Source: Symsagittifera roscoffensis (lineage: Eukaryota; Xenacoelomorpha; Acoela; Convolutidae). From it: a stretch of DNA of 64,000 nucleotides. Below are positions 41,973-54,322 of this stretch, piece by piece (within the stretch, counting starts at the first letter, position 1; every line of letters starts with the position of its first letter). Both the position numbers and the translations under genes were made by a program. The DNA is taken from contig NC_087069.1 of the NCBI RefSeq assembly GCF_963678635.1, forward strand, positions 37,511,329-37,575,328, written 5' to 3'. The notes under the pieces are model-generated. The model was not told where the DNA came from, searched no databases, and was given only the letters and a program-made list of their open reading frames with translations.

Positions 41973-44900
41973 TCATCTGTAGTAGTCGAACTCCTCTTCT
42001 TCTGATTCGCTCTCTCCTGGATTCCGAATATCCTTGAACTTTTGTACCTACAAGACAAGTTTAAGACAAGTTCCTCTAAGTATAAAATGTAATTGATTTA
42101 GCTTTTCAGTTATAGTAAATAGCGAATTGTTCTAAGCGGAAGCGGATTTAGGGGGGGGGGGGGGGTGGGTTGCCTCAGTTCGCAGGGATTTGAATCCTTG
42201 ACCGCCCAGACGTTGCTCAGTTTTTTCTTCCATTAAAATGCACCTGCCATAAACGTCTCCGATGGAGCAATTTAGGCCCAAAATCGTTTCGAATCCTCAC
42301 AGATACTCCTGGGTAAAAAGCAACTCTCTTTCTAAGAATTCTAACTAATGGTTTATTGTTCCAACCATTTGAAGAAAGGGTAGGAACTTGGTATTCGAGT
42401 GTTTTAGTTTTTTTTGTTTTCTTGGAAAAATCAGCTACCACCAATAATCATCAGAGAGAGTTGAAAAATATATCACATTAAAACCCACACAGTCGTGATT
42501 CAAAGGAATATGAAAATTCAAAAGAATTTGAAATGAAGCTTTTTTAGAACGTAAGAACTTAGTTTTACTCGAGTAACTCTAGTTTTTTTTGAGTATTCAA
42601 CAAAAACTTCAAACATTGAAAAATTTAAAAATTTAATCAATTTTTGTTTTTCTAAACATTTTTCTACATATCTTTTTTTTTGCAAATCGCTTATTTTACC
42701 ATGACTGTCGAATATGCTTAATCTCTAGTTTTTTTGTTCAGTTCTCCTTTTATCACACAACGCCGAGAGAAACGACAATAATTTGATAAGAAAAACTTGT
42801 TTTTTAAAAGTTTATGATTGGAAAATTCTGTGCTACTTTCACAGTAACCGGAAATCGTTGTTGTAAGTTTATATTTATAAACTGTTGAATTTTCGTTGAA
42901 CTCGATCTATATTTCGAGCCGATGAGTTTTGAACATGGCTCTTCCAGATAGACAGTTTTTAACACTTGAATCAAAATCATGCCCAATGTGCATTGAGCAT
43001 CTCGGACTAAAATTATGCGTAAACTGTTTTACATGTTTACTGCATTTTGATGTTCTCTCGAGTGAATAAAAAATGACACAAAGATAAATTATGTTTTGAA
43101 CTCAATAATTAAATATAGGTTTTAATACAAAAAGACAAGACTGCTCGTATCAGGTATCAGCTCGTTTTGCTTCTTCAATGACAGCAAAATTCCAAGAATA
43201 AGTTTCGTCATATGAAATTTTTAGAGAGCTATATTTTTAGCAATACAAATACTTGCGCCAGAAAAACAGCATGACTGCTCGTATTGGGCAAAGATCTGAA
43301 TGTGTTTCGACTGCCTTTCATGCAACGATATCCCTACAAAATAAACTGAATTTCCAGATCAACTTACAAAATCCCCCCATATCGAGTTAGGGGAGAAAAA
43401 ATGGATTTTTCAAGAAATAACTTAACGAGTAGCCTAGATTTATACCAATCAATAATCTAAAAATACCCTGAACTTAAACAAAGTTACGTATTATAGGAGG
43501 AAATTGATTGAAAGACTTGAATGTTCCGACCGCCATTTTAGATCTATGGAGCAGTAATAACTTGAAAAAATTGAATGTAATAAAATAAAATGAAAAAAAT
43601 ATATATATCGAGGTTTTTGTGAAAATCATCCCCCACTCGCCATATAAAACACAAAGTGATAAGTTTCGCTCCTTCAACCAATTTGGAACAATTTTCAAGA
43701 CGGATTAAATATCCGTCTACGCATTAATAGCGCGAAATGTATCACGCGTTAATTGTCCCAAATTGGCCAAAATGGCAATCTTCAAAACCCCATAACTTTA
43801 CGAAAAACGATCATAGCTTAAACATCTTTTGAAGTTTAAGCTTAGGACAACGATACTTTCTAGATGATTTGTAAAAAATCAGTCAAAATGGCTAGTTAAA
43901 AAGTCTGAAGAAAAAGAATTCACCCTGAGCACAAATATTTCGTTTTTTTTCGTTATGATCGTTCGTTCGGAACAATAAGCAATTGTTTTGTAAGTTTTGT
44001 AGAACTTATTTTCGCAAAAGATTTCGATCAAGTTAACATCCTCATCCTAACTAGACCAAGTTAAGATCTTCTTCTCCAGTAATTAATTTGGAACAAAATC
44101 GCTCAGTGCTACGTTTTGAGTGCTCGATTCTGATTGATTGAAACGTTACTTTGAAAACCAAATTAAATTCTTTCCTCTTAACTCTTTATGGGGAAAATTT
44201 TAACTAAATCCATAGCATTTCCTTTCGTTAGCATATTTTCAACTAATCATTTTCATTAATATGTCGAAAAACCTACAACAGCTTCCCCTGAGTTATAAAT
44301 ACCGACCCAAAAAGTGACCATAATCAGCAGAAAAAAATTGGGTCCGACAGAAGTAAGTTCAAAAGCGATCGGCGAATTTTGAGCAATTTTGCATGCAAAC
44401 TTGAAATTTTAGGTGAACTTAACTCATGTTTTCTGTCTGAAAAATTAGCTTTTGCATGCAAAATTTTTATTGAAATAACTCTATTGCTCTTTTTAATTAA
44501 TTCTGTCTATTTCAACGGTTTGCAACCCTCTATATAGAGAGTTGCAAAAAATTGGAAAAAACAGAATTAATAAAAAGAGCAATAGAGTTATTTCAAAAAA
44601 AAATTTGCATGCAAAAGCTAATTTTTCAGACAGAAAACATGATTTCAGTTCACCTAAAATTTCAAGTTTGCATGCAAAATTGCTCAAAATTCGCAGATCT
44701 CTTTTTTAAATTATTTCTGTTTTTTCCAACTTTTTGCTGCTACCAACAAACTGAAAAAATGTTTTTCTCTTTAGCAAAACTATATTAAATTGCAAATTTG
44801 GAACAGACAAAATTAATGAAACAGAGCAATCGGCCAGTTTTCAGCATTTTTCTATGAAAGTTTGAAGTTATAAGTGACCTTGAGACATCATATCTGTCTG

Positions 44901-47367
44901 AAAAATTAACTTCTGCATGAAAAATTGTCTCAAATAGGTCATTTTTCCTTTTTAATTAATTTTGTCTGTTCCAATTTTTCGCAACTCTTCTATAATATCT
45001 TACTGACCCTACTGTTGACTAAATTATTCGCCTCTTTCTGCATTCTGAGCATTCTCTGAGGTTTAGACAGCATCTGGAACTCCAGTTGGTCTACTGGAAC
45101 AGGAGACGGAGCAAGGGCCAAAGATTTCTTCCTGAAACTTCAACGATCTACGAGTAATTGCATTGTATCATGGCTGTAATTTATGACTGTAATGTATCAT
45201 GTATCATGTTACAGCTGTAAATGTAATTTATGGCTGTAATGTATCATGGCTGTAATCTGGGACGTGGCTCTTAAAAATATATGCCATCTTCTATAATAAT
45301 GGTTGACAACAACTTGGTTTTGGTCGGCTTTCAGTTTCAGTTTAATGAACAATTTTAACTCCATTGTCTGCCTTTTTTAACATCTTTTGAAGATTCATAA
45401 GTTGAATTATGCGTTTAAGCATATTATTTATTTACCTCGAAAGCTCAGAAAAGAATACACGTTGGCTTGTGTTATCAAAAACAAGGAAACTATTTTAGGG
45501 GATAGCTTTTTGGAGACATTTTACGGGTGCAGTAGGTACTTTTAATTAAAAAAGCGTTTGTGACATTTACCCATATAGGTGAAGTTTTAATTTTACTTAA
45601 CCTATATAACGAAAATGTTACATTCTTGATTGTATTTTTGCACATTTTCACTATAAACATTGTTCAAATGCCTCTAATTTCTTTTTTCCGTCTCTATTAT
45701 CAACTTGTTTTCGTTTTCCATCACAGAAATAATAATAAAAAAAACAGTATAACTTCCTTCATTCTCTGTCTAATACAGTGCTGATTTAAATTATCCGGAC
45801 AAAACGAACAAAACTTGAATTTTCAAACGCGTTTTTCTCAAATTGGGTTAGGATTAGACAAAAAATGAAGAGAACAAAAGTTGCTTAGAATTTCATCAAA
45901 ATTAATATGGTGCTATTTTTTCTCCGAAATTCTCAACCAAAATTTACACTGAATTCTCAATCAAGAATTACACTGAAACTACTTTGTTAATTGATGAAAA
46001 AAGTACATCACAAGAAGCCTACTACATAGCTCAACAAAGTTTAAGAAGGGTTAAATCTCCAAAATTTTGCGCAAATTGTTTAAAATTTGTTTTTAAACAG
46101 AGATTCTGGGTTTTATATAGTAAAAATCACATTTATTGACTATCAAGTAAATTTTTTTTTCTCGTATACTGGTTTTTGGAGATTTAACCCTTCTTAAACT
46201 TTGTTGGGCTATGTAGGAGGCTTCTTGTGATGTAATTTTTTTATCAATTAACAAAGTAGTTTCAGTGCAATTCTTGATAATTGAAAAAAGCCAAAATGAC
46301 CCATTTTTGGTTTAAAATTTTGGTTGAGAATTTCGGAGAAAAAATAGCACCATATTAATTTTGATGAAATTCTAAGCAACTTTTGTTCTCTTCACTTTTT
46401 TCTAATCTTAACCCAATTTGAGAAAAACGCGTTTGAAAATTGAAGTTTTGTCCGGATAATTTAAATCAGCACTGTAATTGCATGATGTCACATTTCCTTA
46501 CACTTTAGCAGACTGTGCTCGCTTCGCTCTTCGATTCCCAGCTTCCCCTCCTCCATCCACACCATCTGTCCCTCCCACTCCTGTCAACCCCTTTCGTCCC
46601 ACCATTGCTGATGCGACTCTGATTGCGTGCATCTTATCTTTCTCCTTGGACATTTCATTCTTGAGTTCACTGTGTTGCTTCCAGAACTGAAGTGTGTTCA
46701 GCCGGTGTTGCTCGTCCATCTGTTTGAGAAGGACGTTGGATTTGTTCTGTTCTAGAAAATGAAGAAAAAAATTATGATTTGTGTGCCTGCGATAGTTTTT
46801 ATAATTTTTGTTCAATGTATTTTTATGAGTAGCTGTTTGCTAATGTTTTATCAATTACTCAAACAGGAGTTTCTCATCTAGTTATAAAAAAATAAGAGAT
46901 GACTTAACGGATGAGGAAATAAGAGACTTGTGAAGTCTTTTTTTTTTGTGGTGGATTGTAAGTTCTAAAGAAATGCTCTAAAAATTGTCATTTTTGTTCT
47001 TTTTTCTAAATTTTCCGTTTTCATGGCTGATTTTTAAAGGTCATATTGAGATGTCGCCGTACCATTACAGATAATGAAAAAACCCCATTCAAAAGATTTT
47101 CTATTTTGAGACTGCTTCTTTCCAAAGGACCTAATCAGATATGTCTGAAAACATCTCGCAAGCATCTATCAGGCTGGCTTCTTAAAAGATGATTTTTTAT
47201 TGTGAATGTGAAATGTTTCGATAAATGTGAAACAATTTATTATCGTTATTAGTTTCTGACTAACCCTTTTTGTTTTTGGACTGTATCGTCTGATCTGTTT
47301 TGACTTTTTGTCGAATGATGTGCTCGTAAGGACGCACTTTGTTGCTGGGCTGACTGCTTGTCGGCAT
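41973..47367 (-). CDS. Four-exon gene for a 183-aa charged protein, unrecognised
   Basis: Exons in transcript order: 47367-47265, 46751-46502, 45131-45008, 42047-41973; together 552 nt. All junctions have GT-AG ends and matching phases (1, 2, 0), which is unlikely by chance. The product starts MPTSSQPSNKVRPYEHIIRQ and has a charged helical middle (QMDEQHRLNTLQFWKQHSEL). A Gly-rich segment (GLTGVGGTDGVDGGGE) and a basic patch follow, then PSPVPVDQLEFQMLSKPQRM. It ends in an acidic tail (ESESEEEEFDYYR). No signal peptide or membrane segment; probably cytoplasmic or nuclear. I do not recognise the family. Without splicing, exon 2 alone would end in a stop after AKV; the donor GTAAGG at 46501 falls exactly inside that Val codon and the next exon restores it. 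It is convergent with PGAP1. Confidence 0.75.
42151..42165 (+). repeat. 15-base G run
   Basis: Uninterrupted G run followed by tggg. Together with 23412-23466 and 60279-60291 it makes three long G runs, all on the + strand. Confidence 0.9.
42355..42865 (+). repeat. Dispersed repeat family, copy in intron 3 of the minus-strand gene
   Basis: Begins ttccaaccatttgaagaaag, then ggtattcgagtgttttag and accatgactgtcgaatatgc, and ends ttctgtgctactttcacagt. Same orientation and order as the copies at 33.66 and 37.79 kb. Confidence 0.65.
44367..44699. repeat. 330-bp foldback (inverted repeat)
   Basis: The left arm from gatcggcgaattttgagcaa and the right arm ending ttgctcaaaattcgcagatc are near-perfect complements. 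The centre lies at about 44528-44535 (ccctctatatagagag). A diverged partial copy of an arm follows at about 44780-44990. It lies in intron 3 of the minus-strand gene and has no TA-flanked Tc1-like ends, so it is a different family from the 700-bp elements. Confidence 0.85.
45150..45260 (+). repeat. Short imperfect repeats (atggctgtaatgtatc)
   Basis: The words gtatcatg and ggctgtaat alternate several times within 110 bp, beside the acceptor of exon 3 of the minus-strand gene. Confidence 0.7.
45776..46474. mobile_element. Foldback MITE with Tc1-like ends, copy 3
   Basis: 699 bp, CAGTGCTGATTTAAATTATC ... TTTAAATCAGCACTG, flanked by TA on both sides. Arms are near-perfect complements. It sits in intron 2 of the minus-strand gene; its edge is 26 bp from the exon 2 donor at 46501. 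Confidence 0.9.
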
Positions 47368-49450
47368 AGTTACCTCTTTTCACTCAATAACTAATCAATT
47401 ATGCGAAATAAACCAATTCTGTGATAAAAATAAATAATTGGAATCCAGTTTTTGTATTAAATTTTCTTAAGTTTTTAGAAAACTTTTAAATAAGAAACAT
47501 TCGAAAAACTCCAAAGTAACAATGGGTAAAAAGATGGAGTTAAATTTTCGTCAAATAGCTAATTTGCGTATATTTTATTCAAGAGCCTTTAATGATCGAA
47601 TGAGCATTTTAGCAGTGTTGTAATAAAACTGAATAGATCATCGTCATTAATCAGTTTTATAGTAAACAAAGCCTTTGGTCGCACGAGCACTGATAATTAA
47701 TACAAAAGCTACTGAAGAACTTTGATTACATGTATGCTGTTTAAAATGTTATCGTCTGGTTTTTTTCTTGTAGCATTGAAGAAAGTTGAGTTAAGAAAAC
47801 AAAATAATGACTGAAAAAAAAAGTAAAATATATCTTAATTCGGGTTTTATCAATATCACATTGATTCACCTCAGTTTTCCCTCGTCACATGGCAGCTTCA
47901 AAAACTTCAAAATTTTTTATGGATCTAATTTTTTTATTACTATGAAATATCAATTAAAAGTATTTTAACCGCTGCTTTCATAGATGAGCTTTTTGTAGAT
48001 GATATAAAAAACCTAATTTAGTATTTTATAAGACTATATAAAGCTTCAACATTCCTCCTTTCATGAAACTTCTTTGTAGGCTGCGAAACTCTGGTTGTAG
48101 ATATCCGCAAACGACTTACAAATCGAAACGTCTCAAACATCGCGAGGAAAATTAGAGAGCCACAACTGCCCACATGGCGAAAATGAATGTTTCTTTTTTG
48201 CTATGAGAGTAACCTTCATCTGATCAACTGCTTTCGTCGCCAAACAGCCACAGATCAAAACAATTTTTTTTGAGACTGCGTTTTAGATATTCCTTTATCA
48301 CTTTTTCGCATTTAATGAAGAGAGCTTTGTATTTGCAGTTTTTGTTAGAAGAGATCAATTATTAGCTAATTTTTATTTTCAGAATTGAGCGCTTTTCACG
48401 CAAACAACTGGACCCTTGAATATCCAAAACTCTTCATACATGATTTCGAGGATTACCAACTTGAAAAAATTTTTCAAAGTAATTCGAAACTAGCAAGCCC
48501 GTCTCCAATAATTGATCGGTTCACCAAAAATTATTTGTTGTTATCAAGCTATTCAAGCAATGAAACTTATAACAATCTCAAGTAAAACCATCGGTGTGTA
48601 AAGTCTTGTGTTTTAAAGAACGAATCAGTCCGGGAAAAAGGCAGTTTGTCTACACAAGCTGGTTCCAGCAACAAAACTTCGAAATATGATAAGTTAATTC
48701 ATGGAGCGAATCAGTTGTTTCATAGAGCGAATCAGTTGGTAAAAAGTTATTCAAGTTATGAAACTTCGAAAATTTTCAAGCAATTTCACGCACTCAATCG
48801 GTTTACAAAAACATAAATTTTTTCGGCGAGATAATCAAATTATGAATCTTTGAAATTGCTACTTGCAAAAAAAAATCAGAAAGCAGCTAAGTCGGCAAAA
48901 AATCGAAAAAAAAAATCGAACCTCGATCTATCAAAATGGATCTTTCACAAGGAATCAGGCTAGCTTTGAAACAAAAACATGCCAGTACAAAAAATGTGTA
49001 AAAATTGCATCGGAAGAAAACTTACCACGCTGTAACAAAGCCAAAAAATTTTAGCATAAATCCTATTCTCAAAATGCACACACACAAAAATTTTTTGGCT
49101 TGCTAAACGAGACAGTTTGAGGCCACAAAGCCAATTTAATACAGGTCAAAACCTATCAAGCCGAAAAAAAAATTCAAAAACTATTGAAGACCAAATATAT
49201 TTAAAATAAACACACGCTCAAACAAAACTTGATTATCGCTGGTCGAAAAACGCAATATGAGGCCATTTTCCATTTATAGTCCGAACCTCATTTTCCAATA
49301 ATAGTCCGACATATGATCTTTAATTTTGCTACATTTTCCAACCTCATTTAGATTATCAACGCTCTAGGCTAAATTTTGTTAAACAAAAATCATGTGATTA
49401 AAAATATCAAAGGCGAGAAATAGTTTTTGGTGTACAAACATTAGATTTTA
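47368..49450. other. AT-rich region upstream of the minus-strand gene
   Basis: Should hold that gene's promoter. One + strand open stretch at 48385-48585 follows an acceptor-like attttcag (about 48376-48383), but its product is low in information and I do not call it. Otherwise nothing recognised. Confidence 0.4.
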
Positions 49451-49454
49451 TTAT

Positions 49455-52400
49455 TCCTCATAGCTGGTTTTCAGGCCAACATCAAAATCAAAAGTCCCTT
49501 GAAAAGCATATGTTAAAATCCTATATACACTATTGTTTTTTGGTAGGCTAGAAAATCTGAAAAAAATTGTATTTAATCTTCATAAAACGTGTATACAAAA
49601 CAGGTAATTGTCTAGTAAAATACGACTTCAAAGGGTTCCGCAGAAGCAGAAAAAAAAGTTATCGACGTACGAATCGTTCATCTACCAAAATTTCATTTTT
49701 AATCCGAAATCTGAACGTACATTTTGCTTGCTAAATTTTTTTAAATTTCATATTTTTTTATCGTTCATCTGGGCTAAACTTGTTGAGCAGTAACCATCTG
49801 ACTAAATTATAAAATAAAAAAATTATTTTTAGTTCAGAAAATTTAGATAATGGTAATCCTCATAGCTTGTTTGCAGGCCAAAGATCAAAACGAAAGGTCA
49901 ACGGAAGAGCATACAGTGAGGTCGTTTTTCCACTATTTCTCTTTGTTTGATAGTCTAGGATATCTGAATAAAAATTGTATATAAAATGTATAACATGGGT
50001 ATGAAAAATATTTTAAAAAGAAGATATTTTTTTCTGAAGTTGTTGGTTGCCACGTGAGCCTGTTTTTGCCTAGCTGGCTACAAATTCTACGACAGCAAGT
50101 GTTAAAACACAAATCACTTGGCTAATGAAACTTTTTTGCCGCTAAGTTTTTTTGATACAGAAATGGTTGCCTTATTTATTTTTGTTCGGTAGTACAAAAT
50201 TGGCGTGAAGCAAATAGCTAGAAATGTACCTATAATTAATATAATTTGCTAGGATTTTATAATAATTGTCAATAATTATTTGAGACACGTGCAGTATTAG
50301 AAAAATATTCTGAGAAATAATGAAGAAAATGGCTTTTCACAGGGCTAAAAATAATTGATAACAACAGCTTCAAAAAATTCAACTTGTTGTTTAAGTTTCG
50401 TTCCAATTGCTGTTGTCAAAAACTTGCCACAGTAGGAAAAACAAAACTCCTAAAATCAACTTCAATGGAAAATAATTCAAAAAAAATCAATTCCTTAGAG
50501 ATTTTTTTAATTTTTAACTTAATCTTTTAAGTTGCTTTGGGCATAAATCAGACAATATTGTCAATTTGACCTCACAGTGAAAAAAATGACGCTTGAAAAG
50601 CAGTTGTCGACAATCAGGTGAAATGCAAATTTTATTGACTGAAATTATGATGTTTGGACATCTTTTTCTGAAGTTATTGGTTGCCAGGTAAATCTATTTT
50701 TGCGTAGCTGACTACAAATTCCACGACAGCAAATGTTAAAACACAAATCACTTGGCTAATGAAACTTTTTTCCCGCTAAGTTTCTTTGATACAGAAATAG
50801 CTGCCTTATTTACTTTTGTTCGGTAGTACAAAATTGGCGTGAAGCAAATAGCTAGAAATGTACCCATACTAAATATAATTTGCTTCAAGAACTATCGACT
50901 AATATGCAATGCTATATTTAAAGAACATATAACTTCAGTTGCTAGCCTTACCTTCGTTTCTTAGGAAATGCTATAAATTGAAATGAGAAGCCAGGGCTGT
51001 TAAAAAACAAACCGAGGGCAGTTTAAGCTTCTAGTGATCTGGTATTTTTTTGATTGTTTCTATTCATGTTGATGGAGGCTGACCAAAAATTGTTTTGATT
51101 ACAGTCCAATTTTTAAGGGTTAGTAGAAGTCAAAGAAAAGTGTCGACGTATGGAATCGTTTATTAACCTAATTTTCCTTTTATAGTCCGACATATGAACG
51201 TACATTTTGCTACTATAGGTACACTTACTATGATCTGTTTATTTGATCTCTTTTGTGTTTTTTTTTCAGTCTTCCTACAGTTTGATAGACCCCAATTAGT
51301 TTCGCCATGTAGATTTAGAGAAACTTTGATCTTGAGCTTGATTTAATAGTTAATGAGGCCTTGGTTTGTCGTAAAATCATGGAACAACTAAGATGGAAGT
51401 GTTGAAATTTTTTTTGGTTTTTTTTATTTGCGGATTTTATAATAGTTGTCAATAATTATTTGAGACAAGTGCACTATGAGAAAAAAATTCTGAGAAATAA
51501 TGAAGAAAATGGCTTTTCACAGGGTTAAAATCAATTGATAACAACAGCTTCAAAAAAATCAACTTGTTGGTTAAGTTTCGTTCCAATTGCTGTTATCAAA
51601 AACTTGCCACAGAAGGAAAAACATAACTCCTAAAATCAATTTCAATGGAAAATAATTTTAAAAAAAAATCAGTTTCCAGGAGTTTTTTTTTAATATTAAC
51701 TCAATCTGTTTAGGTGCCTTGGGCGTAACTCAGACAACATTGTCAAGTTTGACCTTACAGTGAAGGGAAATGACGTTTCAAAAGCAGTTGTCTACAATCA
51801 GGTGAAATTCAATTTTTAGTGACTGAAATTATGATATCTAGACATCTTTTTCTGAAGTTTTTGGTTGCAGGTGCGCCTATTTTTGCGTAGCTGGCTACAA
51901 ATTCCACAATAGCAATTGTTAAAACACAAATCATTTGGCTAATGAAACTCTTTTCCCGCTAAGTTTTTTTGATACAGAAATAGTAACCTTATTTACTTTT
52001 GTTCGGTAGTACAAAATTGGCGTGAAGCAAATAGCTAGAAACATACCCATACTAAATATATATAATTTGCTTCAAGAGGTATCGATTAATATGCAATGCT
52101 ATATTTAAAGACCATAAAACTTCAGTCGCTAGCCTTACCTTCGTTTCTTAAGAAACCCTATAAATTGAAATGAGAAGCCAGGGCTGTTGAAAAATAAACC
52201 GAGGGCAGTTTAAGCTTCTAGGGATCTGGTATTTTTTTGATTGTTTCCATTCATGTTGATGGAGGCTGACCAAAATTTGTCTTGATTACAGTCCGATTTT
52301 TAAGTCCGTAGAAGTCAAAAAAAGTTGTCGACGTATGGACTTGTTAATTTAACTAATTTTCCTTTTATAGTCCGACATATGAAAGTACATTTTGCTACTA

Positions 52401-53850
52401 TAGGTACACTTACTATGATCTGTTTATTTGATCTCTTTTGTGTTTTTCTTTCAGTCTTCCTACAGTTTGATAGACCTCATTTAGTTTCGCCATGTAGATT
52501 TAGAGAAATTTTGGTACTGAGCGTGATTTAAAAATCAAGGAGGCCTTGGTTTGTCGTAAGATCATGGGACAACTCAGATGGAAGTGTTGACTTTTTTTGG
52601 TTATTTATATTTGCCGAATTTATAATAATTGTCAATAATTATTTGAGACAAGTGCAGTATGAGAAAAATATTCTGAGAACTAATTAAGAAAATGACTATT
52701 CATAGGGCTAAAAATAATCGAGAACAACAGCTTCAAAAAACAAATCAACTTGTTGTTTAAGTTTCGTTAAAATTGCTGTTGTCAAAAAATTGCCAATGAA
52801 AGAAAAACATCATTTTCCTTTGAAATTAACTCAAAGGAAAATCATTCAAAAATTTCAATTTCTTAGAGTTATTTTTTAATTTTAACACAGACAACATTGT
52901 CAAGTTTGACCTGACAGTGAAGGTAAATGACGTTTGAAAAGTAGTTGTCTACAATCAGGTGAAATGCAATTTTTAGTGACTGCAATTATGATGTCCAGAC
53001 TCATGCACATTATGATTGATTTTTAAAAAAAATCGCTGTGAGAAAAAGGCCAAAAAATGCAGATTACTGAAAAGGCTGAAAATTTGCCTCAAAACCAAAA
53101 CCATTTGCCCAGTCCTGATAAAATAACTCGCACTGAAAAATTTGAGATTGAATTTCATTCATATCGATTTTTATACAGATAAAAAACTGCATGGAAATAG
53201 ATTTGCGATAGCCTATTTAGATACCTAAATCAATTTAGAATGTGAAAAGTGGTCTTTACGGTTGGAAAAAAAATTATTTCCATTGCTGAAAAAAATTATC
53301 TTTTGATTTAAATGCATTTTGCAAAACAGTGAAAATCATCAAATTCTCAACAAAATTACTGAACGTAACTCTTTTTTTTTTGTTTCGAAGCTTGAGCAAC
53401 TTTTTCGAAACTTGAGCAAAAAGAGAAAAACAGAGAGCAAGACTCACTCAAGGAGAGGTTTTTATGTTTGATTGGTTTGGATTTTAGGTCCTTTCAAATT
53501 GTGCAAGACCAAGGGTTCCCGCGATACTGAGAAAAAAAAAATTATGTAAAACTTTTTCAAATGTTCTTTTTTTTATCAATGTTCGAGGCTAAGTTTTGTT
53601 AAACAAAAACAATATGATTGAAAATGTCAAATTGGAAAACGTTTTTAGTGCAGGAGAATTAGCTACTAGTAGTCCTCATAGCCTATTTTCAGGCCAAACA
53701 TCAAAGCAAAAAGTCAATTGAAAAGCAAATGTTTAATTCTTAGTATCACGATTTCTTTTTCGTTTGATAGTCTAAAAAATTTGAATACAAACTGTTTATA
53801 AGCTGTGTGAAACGGTTACTCAAACCCGTATGAAAATGAAATTAGGAAAC
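49455..53850 (+). repeat. Block of long-period degenerate tandem repeats (period about 1.18 kb)
   Basis: Three modules recur. Module A (ctgaagttnttggttgc ... gcgtgaagcaaatagctaga) is at about 50028-50252, 50660-50885 and 51847-52075. Module B (ttgtcaataattatttgaga ... caatcaggtgaaat) is at about 50260-50655, 51435-51846 and 52610-52985. Module C (gcaatgctatatttaaag ... gtttgtcgta) is at about 50900-51431 and 52085-52600. The first copy lacks C. A fourth module (catag...ttttcaggccaa...gatagtct) flanks the block at about 49455-49570, 49855-49980 and 53684-53800. Small ORFs inside are not conserved between copies, so I see no coding function. Confidence 0.85.
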
Positions 53851-54322
53851 AAGGACAAAAACGGATTTAAATCGATTTAGAATTGATTCAAATTGATTCT
53901 TGAACTGGAAATTTGTATTAAGCGAAATAGATTTCAAATCAGGTCATATAAATTTTTTTAAAGTCTCTGCTACATTATCTGTAAAAAATTGAAAGAAATC
54001 AATTTCTTGTCAGTACGCGATCAAATTGAACAAGCTTTTGTTTGTTTTGTTGGAACTTTTTTTGCCTAATTGCTTCATGAAGAAAAATATTTTGCTGCTA
54101 TATCATTGTGAGGATTGCCGTGGGGGTATGGAAGAGGGGTAGGGGTATGGAGGGCTAGCGGGTCGCAGTGGTGGTCGTATGAGTGAAGCGGGAGACTGCA
54201 TGTACAAAAATTTTGATATTTCTTTTCATGTCATTTTTCAGATTCAATTTAACAAAAAGGTTGTTGCGGCGCAGGCAAAATTGAAAAAAAAAATTATACA
54301 ATAATATATGAGTTTTCTTCTA
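53851..54322. other. AT-rich DNA with a short G-rich patch
   Basis: Nothing recognised; gtgggggtatggaagagggg and the following bases (54119-54160) are a local G-rich patch. Confidence 0.35.

Noticed and set aside
49455-53850. CRISPR-like or genic interpretation of the repeat block
   Set aside because: Repeats are hundreds of bases long, diverged and without regular short spacers; small ORFs are not shared between copies.
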